Below, piece by piece: positions 17,211-26,846 of a DNA stretch of 64,000 bases. The position numbers and the translations under genes are program-made. The stretch is from Erythrobacter insulae. GTDB lineage: Bacteria; Pseudomonadota; Alphaproteobacteria; Sphingomonadales; Sphingomonadaceae. Numbering within the stretch: the stretch's first letter is position 1; every line of letters starts with the position of its first letter. The notes under the pieces were generated by a model. It was not told the DNA's origin. It saw nothing but the letters and a program-made list of their open reading frames with translations, and did no database searches. The stretch is from assembly GCF_007004095.1 (NCBI RefSeq), contig NZ_VHJK01000001.1:1988501-2052500 (forward strand), given 5' to 3'.

Positions 17211-17927
17211 ATGTCCGAAACCATTATTCTTGCGCTGGTCCTGATCCCGTGCCTTGTCGTTGCGATTGTCTTTCATGAGGTCGCACACGGCTATGCCGCG
17301 AAATTGCTGGGCGATACCACGGCCAGCAGACTGGGCAGGTTGACCCTTAATCCCATTCCGCATGTTGATCCCGTCGGCACGTTGCTCGTGCCCGGCTTTC
17401 TGGCGCTGTTTGGCGGGCCGGTGTTCGGCTGGGCGAAACCGGTTCCTGTCAACAAACACCTTTTGAACAATCCGCGATACGGAATGATGGCGGTCGCAGC
17501 GGCTGGCCCGGCGAGCAATTTCGTCATCGCGCTGGTCGCGGCAATCCTGTTCGGATTGTTTGCACCCGAAGCCGCGCGGTTTGGCGTTGAAGAAGGTTAT
17601 TCAATGCTGATCGTTGATGAAGGCGGCGACATTCGCCCGCTGACATCGATGTTGTATTATTCGATCCTGATGAATGTGTTTCTGGGCCTGTTCAATCTGC
17701 TGCCGATCCCCCCATTTGATGGCTCACACATCGTCGGCGGATTGCTGCCTGCAAGTATGCGCGCGCAGTGGGAAAAGCTGCAACAGGTTGGCATGTTCCT
17801 GTTTATAGGACTGATCGCTGCCAGCTGGGCATTTGGAACCGGGTGGATCGCGCAGATTGTGATGCCGCCTGTCGCATGGACTGTAGATCAATATCTGACC
17901 ATCGCCCAAATGATCAGCGGGATTTAG
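17211..17927 (+). CDS. Site-2-protease-like M50 membrane metalloprotease
   Basis: Protein of 238 residues with about five or six membrane helices. The zinc motif HEVAH is at 22-26 (in FHEVAHGYAAKLLGD) and the second motif NLLPIPPFDGS is near 162. These define the short S2P/M50 group without PDZ domain (YwhC-like). It would cleave membrane proteins within the bilayer; the target is unknown. Its end overlaps the end of the convergent galK gene by 4 bp. Confidence 0.92.
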   Translation: MSETIILALVLIPCLVVAIVFHEVAHGYAAKLLGDTTASRLGRLTLNPIPHVDPVGTLLVPGFLALFGGPVFGWAKPVPVNKHLLNNPRYGMMAVAAAGPASNFVIALVAAILFGLFAPEAARFGVEEGYSMLIVDEGGDIRPLTSMLYYSILMNVFLGLFNLLPIPPFDGSHIVGGLLPASMRAQWEKLQQVGMFLFIGLIAASWAFGTGWIAQIVMPPVAWTVDQYLTIAQMISGI

Positions 17928-18991
17928 GTGCCGCTGGCCGCTGCGCTGACTGCATCGATCAAGCGGGCTTCCGGATGACGATCAAGCAGCTTTGCAAGCC
18001 ACGTATCCCGCTCTGATTTGGCGATACACGCCACGATACAGCCGCCAAAACCGCCTCCGGTAAGCCGCGCACCAACAGCGCCCAGATCAGTCGCCGATGC
18101 AACGAGCGCATCGATCGGGGGCAGTGACATTTCAAACAGATCCCGCATCGACACATGGCTTTCATTCATCGCCTGTCCCAAGGCCGGGATATCGCGGTTT
18201 TGAAGCGCGGAAATCGCGGTATGCACGCGGAGGTTTTCGCTAATGCAATGCAGCGTGCGCTTTTTCGGGGCTTCGGAAAGATCGGCGTTCTGGGCCTCTT
18301 CCCAATCAATTAGGCAAAGATCCTCGGTCCCGAAATAACGCTTTGCCGCGTCACATTCCGCCTTGCGTGCGCCGTATCGCCCATCAGTCAGCTTTCGCGT
18401 CAATCCGGAATGCACAACGATCAGTTCATGCGTATCAGGCAGTGCGACCAGATCATATTGGAGAGCGCGCGTGTCGAGCGCCATAGCTGTGCCTGGCGTG
18501 GCCAGCGCGACTGCCATCTGATCCATAATTCCGCAGGGCACGCCCATATATTGGTTTTCAACTCTGCGCGCCGCGATGGCGATTTCAATATCCGTCAATG
18601 GCGCAGCATTTGCGCCGGCATTGGCGAAACGCGCAGCTTTGAGAATGGCAACAATCAGCGCGGCGGATGATGATAGGCCCGACCCTTCGGGAATGGTGGA
18701 AACCACATCAAGCGTGGCACCCCCATCCAGCAAACCCAGCGCGTTTGCCTCGCGCAGCGCGCCCACACAGGTATCGGCCCAATCGCCGACCGCATCATCG
18801 GCCAGATCGCGGATTGCAGGTGCATCGTAATTGTTCGAAGTGACCGCAACGGCGCTATCGCTGCGCGGGGCAAGAGTTACCTCTAAACCCACAGACAAGG
18901 CTGCGGGCAGAACCATGCCGCCATTATAGTCCGTGTGCTCTCCAATCAGGTTCACCCGTCCCGGTGCACACGCGGTGAAGTGATCTGTCAC
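17924..18991 (-). CDS. galK: Galactokinase
   Basis: Protein of 355 residues of the GHMP kinase family: galactokinase signature GRVNLIGEHTDYNGG (about 11-25), ATP-binding PEGSGLSSSAAL, and the C-terminal GARLTGGGFGGCIV. It makes galactose-1-phosphate from galactose. The GTG start is supported by GGGAGG 7 bases upstream, at the end of galT. It is the last gene of the galA-glpD-galT-galK operon. Confidence 0.96.
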   Translation of the reverse strand: MTDHFTACAPGRVNLIGEHTDYNGGMVLPAALSVGLEVTLAPRSDSAVAVTSNNYDAPAIRDLADDAVGDWADTCVGALREANALGLLDGGATLDVVSTIPEGSGLSSSAALIVAILKAARFANAGANAAPLTDIEIAIAARRVENQYMGVPCGIMDQMAVALATPGTAMALDTRALQYDLVALPDTHELIVVHSGLTRKLTDGRYGARKAECDAAKRYFGTEDLCLIDWEEAQNADLSEAPKKRTLHCISENLRVHTAISALQNRDIPALGQAMNESHVSMRDLFEMSLPPIDALVASATDLGAVGARLTGGGFGGCIVACIAKSERDTWLAKLLDRHPEARLIDAVSAAASGT

Positions 18992-18993
18992 TT

Positions 18994-20073
18994 TTAGACC
19001 TCCCTCAGCGCCGCTGCGGCGCTTTCCGGCATGACATCAACCGTGAAAGTGCCAGTATGCTGTTCCACCGAAGCAAGGTATTTCATCCGCCCCGGCGCGC
19101 GCAGCAACGGGTAAAACTGCACCGTGAAATGATAATTGGCCGACCCGCCAGCAGGGGCAGAGTGAAACGCCATCATCGTCGCAGCGGGTTGTTGGAACAA
19201 CGCATCGTAACGGCGCGTCACCTCACCCAGCCAATAGGCCAAGCCTTCGAGCTCTTCGTCTGAGCAATCCCAGGGCCCTTCGCGGCGAATGCGCGGGGCG
19301 AGCCAGATTTCATAGGGAAACCGCGCAAATCGCGGCACGAAGGCAGCCACGCCTCCCGCTTCGCCAATGCCGTAATCGGGCAGGGCAGTGGCGATTTCGC
19401 CAGCCAGATCATATCCATCGACAAATGCCGAAATCGCCCGCTCTTGAACAAGCGGGACACGATCAAATCCATAGATCTGTCCGTGCGGATGGTGCAGCGT
19501 CACGCCGACTTCGTCTCCGCGATTTTCGAATGGTAACACATAGTTACAGCCCGCTTTGAACAGTGATTGGTAACGATCTATCAATGCCGCGATCAACACC
19601 TGCCGCCGGTCTGTGCCGATGGAAAGGAGACTGCCCTTTGCCTCGGGCGCGTAGACCACAACTTCGCAGGCCCCCCTTGCGGGTTGGCTGGCGATGCCGG
19701 GCAATGTCGCGGCGCTATTGGCATCGGAATGAAACGCGGCAAATTTGTTTTCAAAAATCGCCAGCTCAAAATCCTGAAAAGGGATTTCGGTTGCTGGCCC
19801 GCCCGCCTGTGTCGGGGCCAGCGGATCATCGGCAGCCGAAGGTTTGAATGTGCGGTTCTGACGATGCGCGGCATAGACATTCCATTCGCCGCGCAGCGGG
19901 TGGTGCCGGATCTCGCCGCCTTGCGCGATATCGTCTGCGCTTTCGGATTGCACCGCCAGAAGGTGCGGCGTGCGGCCATATAGGTGCAGCATCCGGCCAT
20001 CGGCCTTGCGGTGGTCGCGGCGATAGGTTGGTACGCCGCCGACAGAGCGGGGAAGTTCGATTGGCGCGCTCAT
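18994..20073 (-). CDS. galT: Galactose-1-phosphate uridylyltransferase
   Basis: Protein of 359 residues with the catalytic HHPHGQIYGF (the second His is the uridylylated residue) and the N-terminal LRGEWNVYAAHRQNR. It exchanges galactose-1-P with UDP-glucose in the Leloir pathway. The start overlaps glpD by 4 bp and galK follows after 2 bp. No galE (UDP-glucose epimerase) is in the window; it is presumably elsewhere. Confidence 0.96.
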   Translation of the reverse strand: MSAPIELPRSVGGVPTYRRDHRKADGRMLHLYGRTPHLLAVQSESADDIAQGGEIRHHPLRGEWNVYAAHRQNRTFKPSAADDPLAPTQAGGPATEIPFQDFELAIFENKFAAFHSDANSAATLPGIASQPARGACEVVVYAPEAKGSLLSIGTDRRQVLIAALIDRYQSLFKAGCNYVLPFENRGDEVGVTLHHPHGQIYGFDRVPLVQERAISAFVDGYDLAGEIATALPDYGIGEAGGVAAFVPRFARFPYEIWLAPRIRREGPWDCSDEELEGLAYWLGEVTRRYDALFQQPAATMMAFHSAPAGGSANYHFTVQFYPLLRAPGRMKYLASVEQHTGTFTVDVMPESAAAALREV

Positions 20074-21566
20074 GCAGCAGCGATGCCTTTGGCAAACCAG
20101 CTTTCGACCCGTTTCTGCGCTGCTTCATCAAGATGCAGGCGCAGCTTGCTCCGCCGCCACAGGACATCCTCTGCGCAGGTCACAAATTCATGCTCGACCA
20201 TATATTCAAGCTCGCGCGCATACAAATCGCCGCCCAGATGCTCGCCCATGTCATTCAGGCCGCGCGCATCACCCATCAGCGTCCTGACCCGCGTGCCGTA
20301 TGCGCGAAACAACCGGCGCATCCCATCTGCGGGAAACCAGCCGTAATGCATCTGCATCTGCGCAAGCCGGCTGTCGAAGTCCTCGACCGGAATATCGCCT
20401 CCGGGCAGACACTCGTCGGCAGTCCAGGCTTCACCATGGAGCGCCAGTTTCGCAATCGCGTGTTCGGCGAGCTTGCGATAGGTAGTGATCTTCCCGCCAA
20501 AAATCGAAAGCAGCGGCGGCGCATTGCCGTCATCGCCGCGGTCAAGCTCAAACACGTAATCGCGCGTTACAGTCGAATTGCTGGCCGATTTGTCATCATA
20601 AAGCGGGCGCACTCCGGCATAGCTTGCCACGGCCTGTTCCGGCGAAATATCGCTGCGCAGATATTCATTGGCCGCATCGCAAAGATAAGCGGCTTCTTCG
20701 GGGGAAATGTCGATGCCGGTCGGATCGCCTTCGAAACCCTGATCGGTTGTCCCGATCAACGTAAAATCCCGTTCATAAGGGATGGCAAAGATGATGCGGT
20801 CATCCTTGTTTTGGAAGATGTAGCAATGATCGCCTTCGAACAGGCGCGGAAAAATCAGGTGGCTGCCTTTGACCAAACGCAGGTTTTCGTGAGCATTATC
20901 GGGCATTGCGCGGCCCAGCACTTTATCCACCCACGGTCCTGCGGCGTTGATCACACGGCGCGCAATGACACGTTCTTCCTGACCGGCCTTATCGCACAAA
21001 TCGGCAATCCACACGTCTTTGCGGCGGTCTAGTCCCGTGCATTCGGTCTGCGTGCGGATATCGGCGCCGCGCTCTTTCGCATCGACGCAGTTGAGCACGA
21101 CCAGACGCGAATCCTCGACCCAGCAATCCGAATATTCAAATCCGGTCTCAAGCCGTGCTTCCAGAATGCCGCCATGCGGCGCAGCGTGCAAATCGAGTGT
21201 GCGCGTGGGCGGCAGGATTTTGCGCCCGCCCAGATTGTCATACATGAACAATCCGAGCCGCAGCATCCATTTGGGGCGCAGACCCTTGTCATGCGGCAAC
21301 ACAAATCGCAGAGGCCAGATAATGTGCGGGGCAATTTTTAGCAGGCGCTCCCGCTCGATTAGGCTTTCTCGAACCAGCCGGAATTCCATATGCTCCAGGT
21401 AGCGTAAACCGCCATGAACCAACTTCGTCGACGAACTCGAAGTGTGGCTGGCCAGATCGTCTTTCTCGACCAGCAACACCGACAAACCGCGACCGGCTGC
21501 ATCGCGGGCGATGCCTGCGCCGTTGATCCCGCCGCCGATTATCAGCAGATCATAGGGTTTGCTCAT
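20070..21566 (-). CDS. glpD: Glycerol-3-phosphate dehydrogenase, FAD-dependent
   Basis: Protein of 498 residues starting MSKPYDLLIIGGGINGAG, the FAD-binding dinucleotide fold, followed by STKLVHGGLRYLEH and the C-terminal DUF-type domain common to GlpD. It oxidises sn-glycerol-3-phosphate to dihydroxyacetone phosphate and feeds electrons to the quinone pool. A GTG at 21578 overlapping the galA stop could add four residues. Its position between an alpha-galactosidase and galT is unusual and suggests that glycerol is released together with galactose. No glycerol kinase or glpF is visible here. Confidence 0.94.
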   Translation of the reverse strand: MSKPYDLLIIGGGINGAGIARDAAGRGLSVLLVEKDDLASHTSSSSTKLVHGGLRYLEHMEFRLVRESLIERERLLKIAPHIIWPLRFVLPHDKGLRPKWMLRLGLFMYDNLGGRKILPPTRTLDLHAAPHGGILEARLETGFEYSDCWVEDSRLVVLNCVDAKERGADIRTQTECTGLDRRKDVWIADLCDKAGQEERVIARRVINAAGPWVDKVLGRAMPDNAHENLRLVKGSHLIFPRLFEGDHCYIFQNKDDRIIFAIPYERDFTLIGTTDQGFEGDPTGIDISPEEAAYLCDAANEYLRSDISPEQAVASYAGVRPLYDDKSASNSTVTRDYVFELDRGDDGNAPPLLSIFGGKITTYRKLAEHAIAKLALHGEAWTADECLPGGDIPVEDFDSRLAQMQMHYGWFPADGMRRLFRAYGTRVRTLMGDARGLNDMGEHLGGDLYARELEYMVEHEFVTCAEDVLWRRSKLRLHLDEAAQKRVESWFAKGIAAA

Positions 21567-21574
21567 GGTTACAC

Positions 21575-23731
21575 TCACTCGCAGGCTTCAAGGTGATAGA
21601 TCAGACACGTATCGGGGAATGTTAGCGGCGGCTGCATACCATGTCCCATCAACGCCGCACCTGAAAAGATGTGCCCGTCACCCATCAAATCGGTCTCGTC
21701 GATGATTGAAGGGGTGCTGATGGAGGGGTTGTGAAGCGGCCAGATCAACCGCACACGATAATCCATGTCAGGCAATAGCCCGCGAAACTGGATGCGCCGC
21801 GGCAAGGTATCAAGCGACGTGTCCAGCATCGTATAGCTGAACAGACCTTCGCGTTGATCGGCGGCAATGCACCCGACCAGATTGGTTGCTTCGGCGCTTT
21901 CGAGACGGTTAAAGCGGCCCTTGTGGATCAGATCGCGGTGTTTCTTGTGCAGCGCGATGCCCGATTTCAGGATCGCCAGATCGCTTTCTCGTTCGGCTCT
22001 GAGGTTCAGCTCCATTCCCATATGGCCAAGCATCGCGCTGCCCACGCGAAACGCCATGCCGAATTTGCGCCCGGTGATATGGCAGGTGCGCGGACCGACA
22101 TGATTGCCGAGCACGCTGAGCGGGAAGAAATGGCTTGCGCCGCGCATGATATGCTGACGCTGACGCGCATCGTTGTTGTCCGATGTCCAGATCCGGTCAG
22201 TATGACGCAAAATGCCGAAATCGGCGCGCGCACCGCCCGATGAACAGCTTTCGATTTCCAGCTGAGGATGCGCGGCGCGCAGCTTTTTCATGAGGTTGTA
22301 AACCGCGCCGGTTTGCCGGTGCATCACCGCGCGCCCTTCGCTGCCCGGATGGGGCGTGTCGCGGTTCATGTCCCATTTTATATAGGCGATCCGGTATGTG
22401 CTCACCAATTCGCTGATGCGGTCGAACAGATATGCGCAGACTTCCGCCTTTGTAAGGTCCAGCGTCAATTGTCCGCGAAACGGCACCGTATCAACGCCTT
22501 CCAACCCAAGCACCCAATCGGGATGCGCACGATACAGATCGCTGTCGGGATTGACCATTTCCGGTTCGAACCAAAGGCCGAACTCCATCCCCAATTCGCG
22601 GACTTTATTGGCCAGCGGATGCAGCCCATCGGGATACAGCTCTGGCGTTACCCACCAATCGCCCAGTCCAGCGCCATCATGGCGGCGCGATCCGAACCAG
22701 CCATCGTCCAGCACAAACCGTTCTGCGCCAACATCGGCAGCGGCCTGCGCCAAATCGAGCAGGGCGGCTTCATCATGATTGAAATATACCGCTTCCCACG
22801 TGTTGTAATGGACGGGACGAGGTTTTGGCTGGGTGCGTTTGTCCATCACCGCTGTGGTCAGATAATCGTGAAATGCATGGCTCACCGGATTGAGGCCAGC
22901 ATCGGACCAACACGCGAGAAAGTCGGGCGTTTGATAGCTTTCGCCCTCGGAAAGACAGATTTCGCCGGGCAGGAGCATTTCGCCCATTTGAACGATTGAG
23001 CGCCCGTCATTGTGCCGGTCTATGCGCAGGCGGTGATTGCCGCTCCACGCCAGATGAAAACCAATTGCCATTCCGGCATTCTCACCGGTTTGCGGTGTCG
23101 CCATGATACCGCCGGGAAAGACATGATGGCTGGTCCTGCCCGATGCGTTTTCGCGCACAATGCTGCCTTTGAATTCGGGGACTTCCTCGATCGCAAATTC
23201 ATGTGCCCATTTGCCGGTGAAGCTTAAAAACCGCGTCAGGCGTGGGTCAATCGGCAGGCACAGCGCGGCGCACCAATCCATTGCGACATCGCCGGCGCGC
23301 GTGTTCTCAATACTGGTGCTACACACCAACATGCCGGTGGCGGCGTCGAGCTTGAGGATATGGCGTGCGGCGATGCCAGCGTGCCGGTCGATACAGTGGA
23401 CCGCGATTTGGGATGCGGATGCCTGATCCACGCGCGCAACGCGAAGATCAATTGCCCAGTCTTTGCCCGATCGGTGCGCGGTGAGGCCTGATGGCCCGGA
23501 TATGCCCGTGCCGACCTCATTAAGAAATGATCCGCGCAGCGGCACTGCGGCGCTTCCCGGTGCGTGCTGCTGTGTTGAAAGCAGCGCCAGTTCCTGCGAC
23601 GAGACGTTGGGCAGATCGCGCCCCGCATACAGCACAATCGGCCGATCACCGTGGCTGGCTTCAAGCGCTATCAGAGCGCCGCCTGCGCGCAGTTCATAAT
23701 ATCGGGGAGAGGCTGTCGTGGTCGCATTCAT
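21575..23731 (-). CDS. Alpha-galactosidase, glycoside hydrolase family 36
   Basis: Protein of 718 residues. The N-terminal beta-sandwich is followed by the GH36 catalytic barrel with FVLDDGWFG, the nucleophile motif IKWDMNRD, CSSGGARAD, and the acid/base motif TSDNNDARQRQ. It removes terminal alpha-1,6 or related galactose from oligosaccharides or galactosyl-polyols. No signal peptide is seen, so it acts in the cytoplasm after uptake. The ATG at 23731 (MNATTTASPRYYEL) gives the normal family start; an upstream ATG at 23773 is possible. It is divergent from the symporter at 23810, which probably imports its substrate. Confidence 0.95.
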   Translation of the reverse strand: MNATTTASPRYYELRAGGALIALEASHGDRPIVLYAGRDLPNVSSQELALLSTQQHAPGSAAVPLRGSFLNEVGTGISGPSGLTAHRSGKDWAIDLRVARVDQASASQIAVHCIDRHAGIAARHILKLDAATGMLVCSTSIENTRAGDVAMDWCAALCLPIDPRLTRFLSFTGKWAHEFAIEEVPEFKGSIVRENASGRTSHHVFPGGIMATPQTGENAGMAIGFHLAWSGNHRLRIDRHNDGRSIVQMGEMLLPGEICLSEGESYQTPDFLACWSDAGLNPVSHAFHDYLTTAVMDKRTQPKPRPVHYNTWEAVYFNHDEAALLDLAQAAADVGAERFVLDDGWFGSRRHDGAGLGDWWVTPELYPDGLHPLANKVRELGMEFGLWFEPEMVNPDSDLYRAHPDWVLGLEGVDTVPFRGQLTLDLTKAEVCAYLFDRISELVSTYRIAYIKWDMNRDTPHPGSEGRAVMHRQTGAVYNLMKKLRAAHPQLEIESCSSGGARADFGILRHTDRIWTSDNNDARQRQHIMRGASHFFPLSVLGNHVGPRTCHITGRKFGMAFRVGSAMLGHMGMELNLRAERESDLAILKSGIALHKKHRDLIHKGRFNRLESAEATNLVGCIAADQREGLFSYTMLDTSLDTLPRRIQFRGLLPDMDYRVRLIWPLHNPSISTPSIIDETDLMGDGHIFSGAALMGHGMQPPLTFPDTCLIYHLEACE

Positions 23732-23809
23732 TACCCATCGCCATGCGGCACTCAATTGGCTAGGACAAGCCATAACCGCCAGCAGAGCGGTGCTGGGAGT
23801 ACCAATTCG

Positions 23810-25261
23810 ATGAACTTAGTCCAGATCGCGGTTTTTGTAGGTATAACCGCGTTGATCGCCTTTGCGACCTATCTGCATTGCCGTGGCAAATTGAGCGATG
23901 GCCATTCCGGCGAGAAGGATTACTTCCTCGCGAGTGGCGGTTTGAAATGGTATTTTATAGCAGGCTCGATCACGCTCACGAATCTTTCGACCGATCAGCT
24001 GATCGGGATGAACGGTAACCAGATGGCCTTGCTCGCATGGTGGGAATTTGCGGCGGTCGCCGGCCTGCTGATCCTGACCTTCGTGTTCCTGCCGGTGTAT
24101 TACAAAAACAACTGCACGACGACGACAGAACTGCTTCAGAAAAAATACAATGACAAACATATACGCGCGCTTATCAGCGTGCTGTTTTTGTTCGGTAATC
24201 TGTTCATTTTCCTGCCCGCGATCCTGTATGGCGGATCGTTGTTTCTGCTTTCAATGGTTCAGCTGGACACGGGTCTGGAAAACATTCTTGTCGTGTCGGT
24301 CATCCTCGCCGCTGTCGGCGCCGCTTACGCGATTTTCGGCGGACTGCGCGCTGTTGCCGTGTCGGACACCTATTCGGGCATTCTGATCCTCAGCCTTGCG
24401 TTGCTGGTTGTTTATCTCGCGCTTCAGGCGATTGATTTTGACCTCACCGGTATTCCTGCAGAGCGCCTGACGCTCATCGGCAGCAATGATAGCCCGATCC
24501 CGTGGCACACATTGCTGACTGGGATGATCTTTATCCAGACATTTTACTGGTCAACCAACCAGACCATAACGCAGCGTGCCATGGCCGCGCCTGATATCAA
24601 GGAAGCGCAAAAAGGCGTGCTTGCCGCAGCGGGCATCCGCTTGCTGATCGTGCCCGCCATCGTCGTGATCCCCGGTATCGTTTCGTACAAACTGTATGGC
24701 GATGTCGGCGATGCTGCCTATGGCCAGATCGTCGGTGATGTTCTGCCAGTGTGGCTTTCCGGCGCATTTGCAGCCGCTTTGGCCGCGGCCGTGCTGACAA
24801 CGTTCAATTCGATCCTGAACGCATCGGCCGCGCTGTATGTTTGCGACATTCACGAAGCGTATGTGGACCGCCCAAAATCCGTCGCCAAACTCAGCGCGAT
24901 TGTTTCCATTGCGATGTCGGTTCTGGCGCTGGCGCTCGTGCCATTCTTCGCCAGTCAGGAAAGCCTGATCAACACCGTTCAGGAACTGTACGGGCTGCTT
25001 TCCATGCCGATCCTGAGCGCGTTCATCGTGTGCCTGCTGTTCAAAAACGTAAAAGCGGGAGCGGCCATGATTGGCGTGGTGACCGGTGTAGCGTTTTACG
25101 GGTTCTGGAGCATGATCTGGCAGCCCGCCCACTACATTCACGGCATGGCAGTGACGCTGGTATTGTCCATCGCGATCGCATTGGTGATGAATAAACTGGC
25201 CTATGGGCTGACCCCGCAATTTTCGCTTGGCGGTGCGGATACCGCTCCTGAAGCGGCTTGA
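23810..25261 (+). CDS. Sodium:solute symporter (SSS family, SglT-like sugar transporter)
   Basis: Protein of 483 residues with about 13-14 membrane helices. Recognisable SSS features are EKDYFLASGGLKWYFIAGSITLTNLS near the N-terminus (quoted in parts: EKDYFLASGG, then GSITLTNLSTDQLIG) and TEL-LQKKYND, typical of sodium/glucose and sodium/galactose carriers. It shares a 78-bp promoter region with the divergent GH36 operon and so very likely brings in the galactoside or galactose. truB follows after 31 bp on the same strand. Confidence 0.93.
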   Translation: MNLVQIAVFVGITALIAFATYLHCRGKLSDGHSGEKDYFLASGGLKWYFIAGSITLTNLSTDQLIGMNGNQMALLAWWEFAAVAGLLILTFVFLPVYYKNNCTTTTELLQKKYNDKHIRALISVLFLFGNLFIFLPAILYGGSLFLLSMVQLDTGLENILVVSVILAAVGAAYAIFGGLRAVAVSDTYSGILILSLALLVVYLALQAIDFDLTGIPAERLTLIGSNDSPIPWHTLLTGMIFIQTFYWSTNQTITQRAMAAPDIKEAQKGVLAAAGIRLLIVPAIVVIPGIVSYKLYGDVGDAAYGQIVGDVLPVWLSGAFAAALAAAVLTTFNSILNASAALYVCDIHEAYVDRPKSVAKLSAIVSIAMSVLALALVPFFASQESLINTVQELYGLLSMPILSAFIVCLLFKNVKAGAAMIGVVTGVAFYGFWSMIWQPAHYIHGMAVTLVLSIAIALVMNKLAYGLTPQFSLGGADTAPEAA

Positions 25262-25292
25262 GATGCTCGGTTTAAGGTCCTAGCGCGGCGAG

Positions 25293-26333
25293 ATGAATTC
25301 TAATTCTGCCCCAAAACACCCGCCCGGGCGTCAGCCGCTTTCGGGCTGGATCATCCTTGACAAACCGCGCGGGCTTGGCTCGACACAGGCGGTTGCTGCG
25401 GTGAAGCGGAACCTGCGCGAAGGCGGCTATGCCCCCACCAAAAAGGACATGCCCAAGGTCGGGCATGGCGGCACGCTTGATCCGCTGGCCGAGGGTGTTC
25501 TGCCGATTGCGCTGGGTGAGGCGACCAAACTGGCCGGGCGGATGCTCGATGCCAGCAAGATCTATGAATTCACGGTCCAGTTCGGGGAGGAAACCTCCAC
25601 GCTCGATACCGAAGGCGCAGTGACGGCCCGTTCTGACCGGTTCCCGCCCATGGCGGCGGTCGCAGCCATGCTGGAGCATTTTACCGGAGAGATTGAACAG
25701 ATCCCGCCGGCTTATTCCGCGATCAAGGTCGATGGCAAACGCGCCTATGATCTGGCCCGGGGCGGCGAGGAAGTGGAGCTGAAGACCCGCAAAGTCACGA
25801 TCCATTCGCTGGAAATGGCATCGGGTTTCAGCGCGTCTCAAGAGGTCGGTTCAGCCTTTGCCGATACCGCCGGACGGCCCGACCCGTATGATCCAACTGC
25901 ACCGCTAGTCATCGCCACTAGCGTCACGTTGACCGCGCATGTCTCTAAAGGCACATATATCCGGTCTCTTGCACGGGATATCGCGCGCGCTCTTGGAACT
26001 GTTGGTCACGTTACCTATCTCAGGCGGATCAAGGCCGGTCCGTTCCACCAGGATCAGGCGATTTCGCTGGACAAACTCAACGGAATCGGTAAGGGCGCGG
26101 GCCTTGAAGACCTCCTCCTGCCGCTCGGGGCGGGGCTGGACGACATCCCGGCCCTAATTCTCGATCAGACAAGCGCGCAGGCGGTCCGTCAGGGCCGGGT
26201 CTTGTCTGAACTGCCCCAACCATCTGGGCTTTATTGTGCGATGCTGGATAATGTTCCGGTAGCGCTCGTTGAAATTGCAGATGGCACGGCGAAAGTCGTA
26301 CGGGGTTTTAACCTTCCCGATGTCGCTGAGTAA
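25293..26333 (+). CDS. truB: tRNA pseudouridine-55 synthase TruB
   Basis: Protein of 346 residues: [17 protein letters not shown] near the N-terminus, the catalytic [16 protein letters not shown] (Asp in TLDP), [16 protein letters not shown] and the [13 protein letters not shown] motif. It makes pseudouridine at position 55 of tRNA. It is normally next to rbfA; here it lies 11 kb away. rpsO follows after 11 bp. Confidence 0.96.
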   Translation: MNSNSAPKHPPGRQPLSGWIILDKPRGLGSTQAVAAVKRNLREGGYAPTKKDMPKVGHGGTLDPLAEGVLPIALGEATKLAGRMLDASKIYEFTVQFGEETSTLDTEGAVTARSDRFPPMAAVAAMLEHFTGEIEQIPPAYSAIKVDGKRAYDLARGGEEVELKTRKVTIHSLEMASGFSASQEVGSAFADTAGRPDPYDPTAPLVIATSVTLTAHVSKGTYIRSLARDIARALGTVGHVTYLRRIKAGPFHQDQAISLDKLNGIGKGAGLEDLLLPLGAGLDDIPALILDQTSAQAVRQGRVLSELPQPSGLYCAMLDNVPVALVEIADGTAKVVRGFNLPDVAE

Positions 26334-26344
26334 GAGAGAATAAT

Positions 26345-26614
26345 ATGTCGGTTTCACCCGAGCGTAAGCAAGAAGTTATCAAAGAGAATGCCCAGGCCAA
26401 CGGCGACACGGGCAGCCCCGAAGTCCAGGTTGCGATCCTTACCGAGCGCATCAAAAACCTGACTGGTCACTTCAAAAGCAACCATAAAGACAACCATTCG
26501 CGCCGCGGCCTTCTGATGATGGTCAATAAGCGCCGTAATCTGCTCGCCTATCTGAAAAAGAAAGACGTCGAGCGTTACAACGCCCTGATCCAGAAACTGG
26601 GTCTGCGTAAATAA
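26345..26614 (+). CDS. rpsO: 30S ribosomal protein S15
   Basis: Protein of 89 residues, the standard length, with [20 protein letters not shown] and [20 protein letters not shown] (in parts). It binds 16S rRNA in the platform. It lies between truB and pnp, the conserved order, and is followed by a hairpin terminator. Confidence 0.98.
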   Translation: MSVSPERKQEVIKENAQANGDTGSPEVQVAILTERIKNLTGHFKSNHKDNHSRRGLLMMVNKRRNLLAYLKKKDVERYNALIQKLGLRK

Positions 26615-26624
26615 GAGTTTCGTG

Positions 26625-26652
26625 AAGGGCGGCTCCGCGGGGTCGCCCTTTT
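26625..26652 (+). terminator. Terminator after rpsO
   Basis: AAGGGCG pairs with CGCCCTT, and G-C/G-T pairs extend the stem inward around a small loop. A run of four T follows. It lies 11 bp after the rpsO stop. It may terminate partially, since pnp is often co-transcribed with rpsO. Confidence 0.8.
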
Positions 26653-26846
26653 CGCATCTGGGGAGGAACAATCGGGAACCGGTTCACGGTATCCCGAACT
26701 TCTCGTAAATAAAGGCCCGCACCGCAATTCGGCGATGCAAGCCTTTGGGGCACAGTTTTAAAGCCCCGCACCGGTCCGGGCCGGCACACCCGGAAACAAG
26801 TAGGCCCCGCAATGCAATGTGGCAGGCGGGTTCAGAAGGAAAATAC
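26653..26846 (+). promoter_or_regulatory. pnp leader region
   Basis: About 195 bp without a gene between the rpsO terminator and pnp. It holds GC-rich inverted segments (for example CCGGTCCGGGCCGG near 26770) that could fold in the mRNA. PNPase autoregulates its own mRNA through a cleaved leader stem in enterobacteria; whether this leader does the same cannot be told. AGAAGGA precedes the pnp ATG. Confidence 0.4.

Noticed and set aside
19848..21032. Plus-strand open frame of 394 codons opposite galT and glpD
   Set aside because: Antisense to two well-supported genes that overlap by 4 bp; no family pattern.
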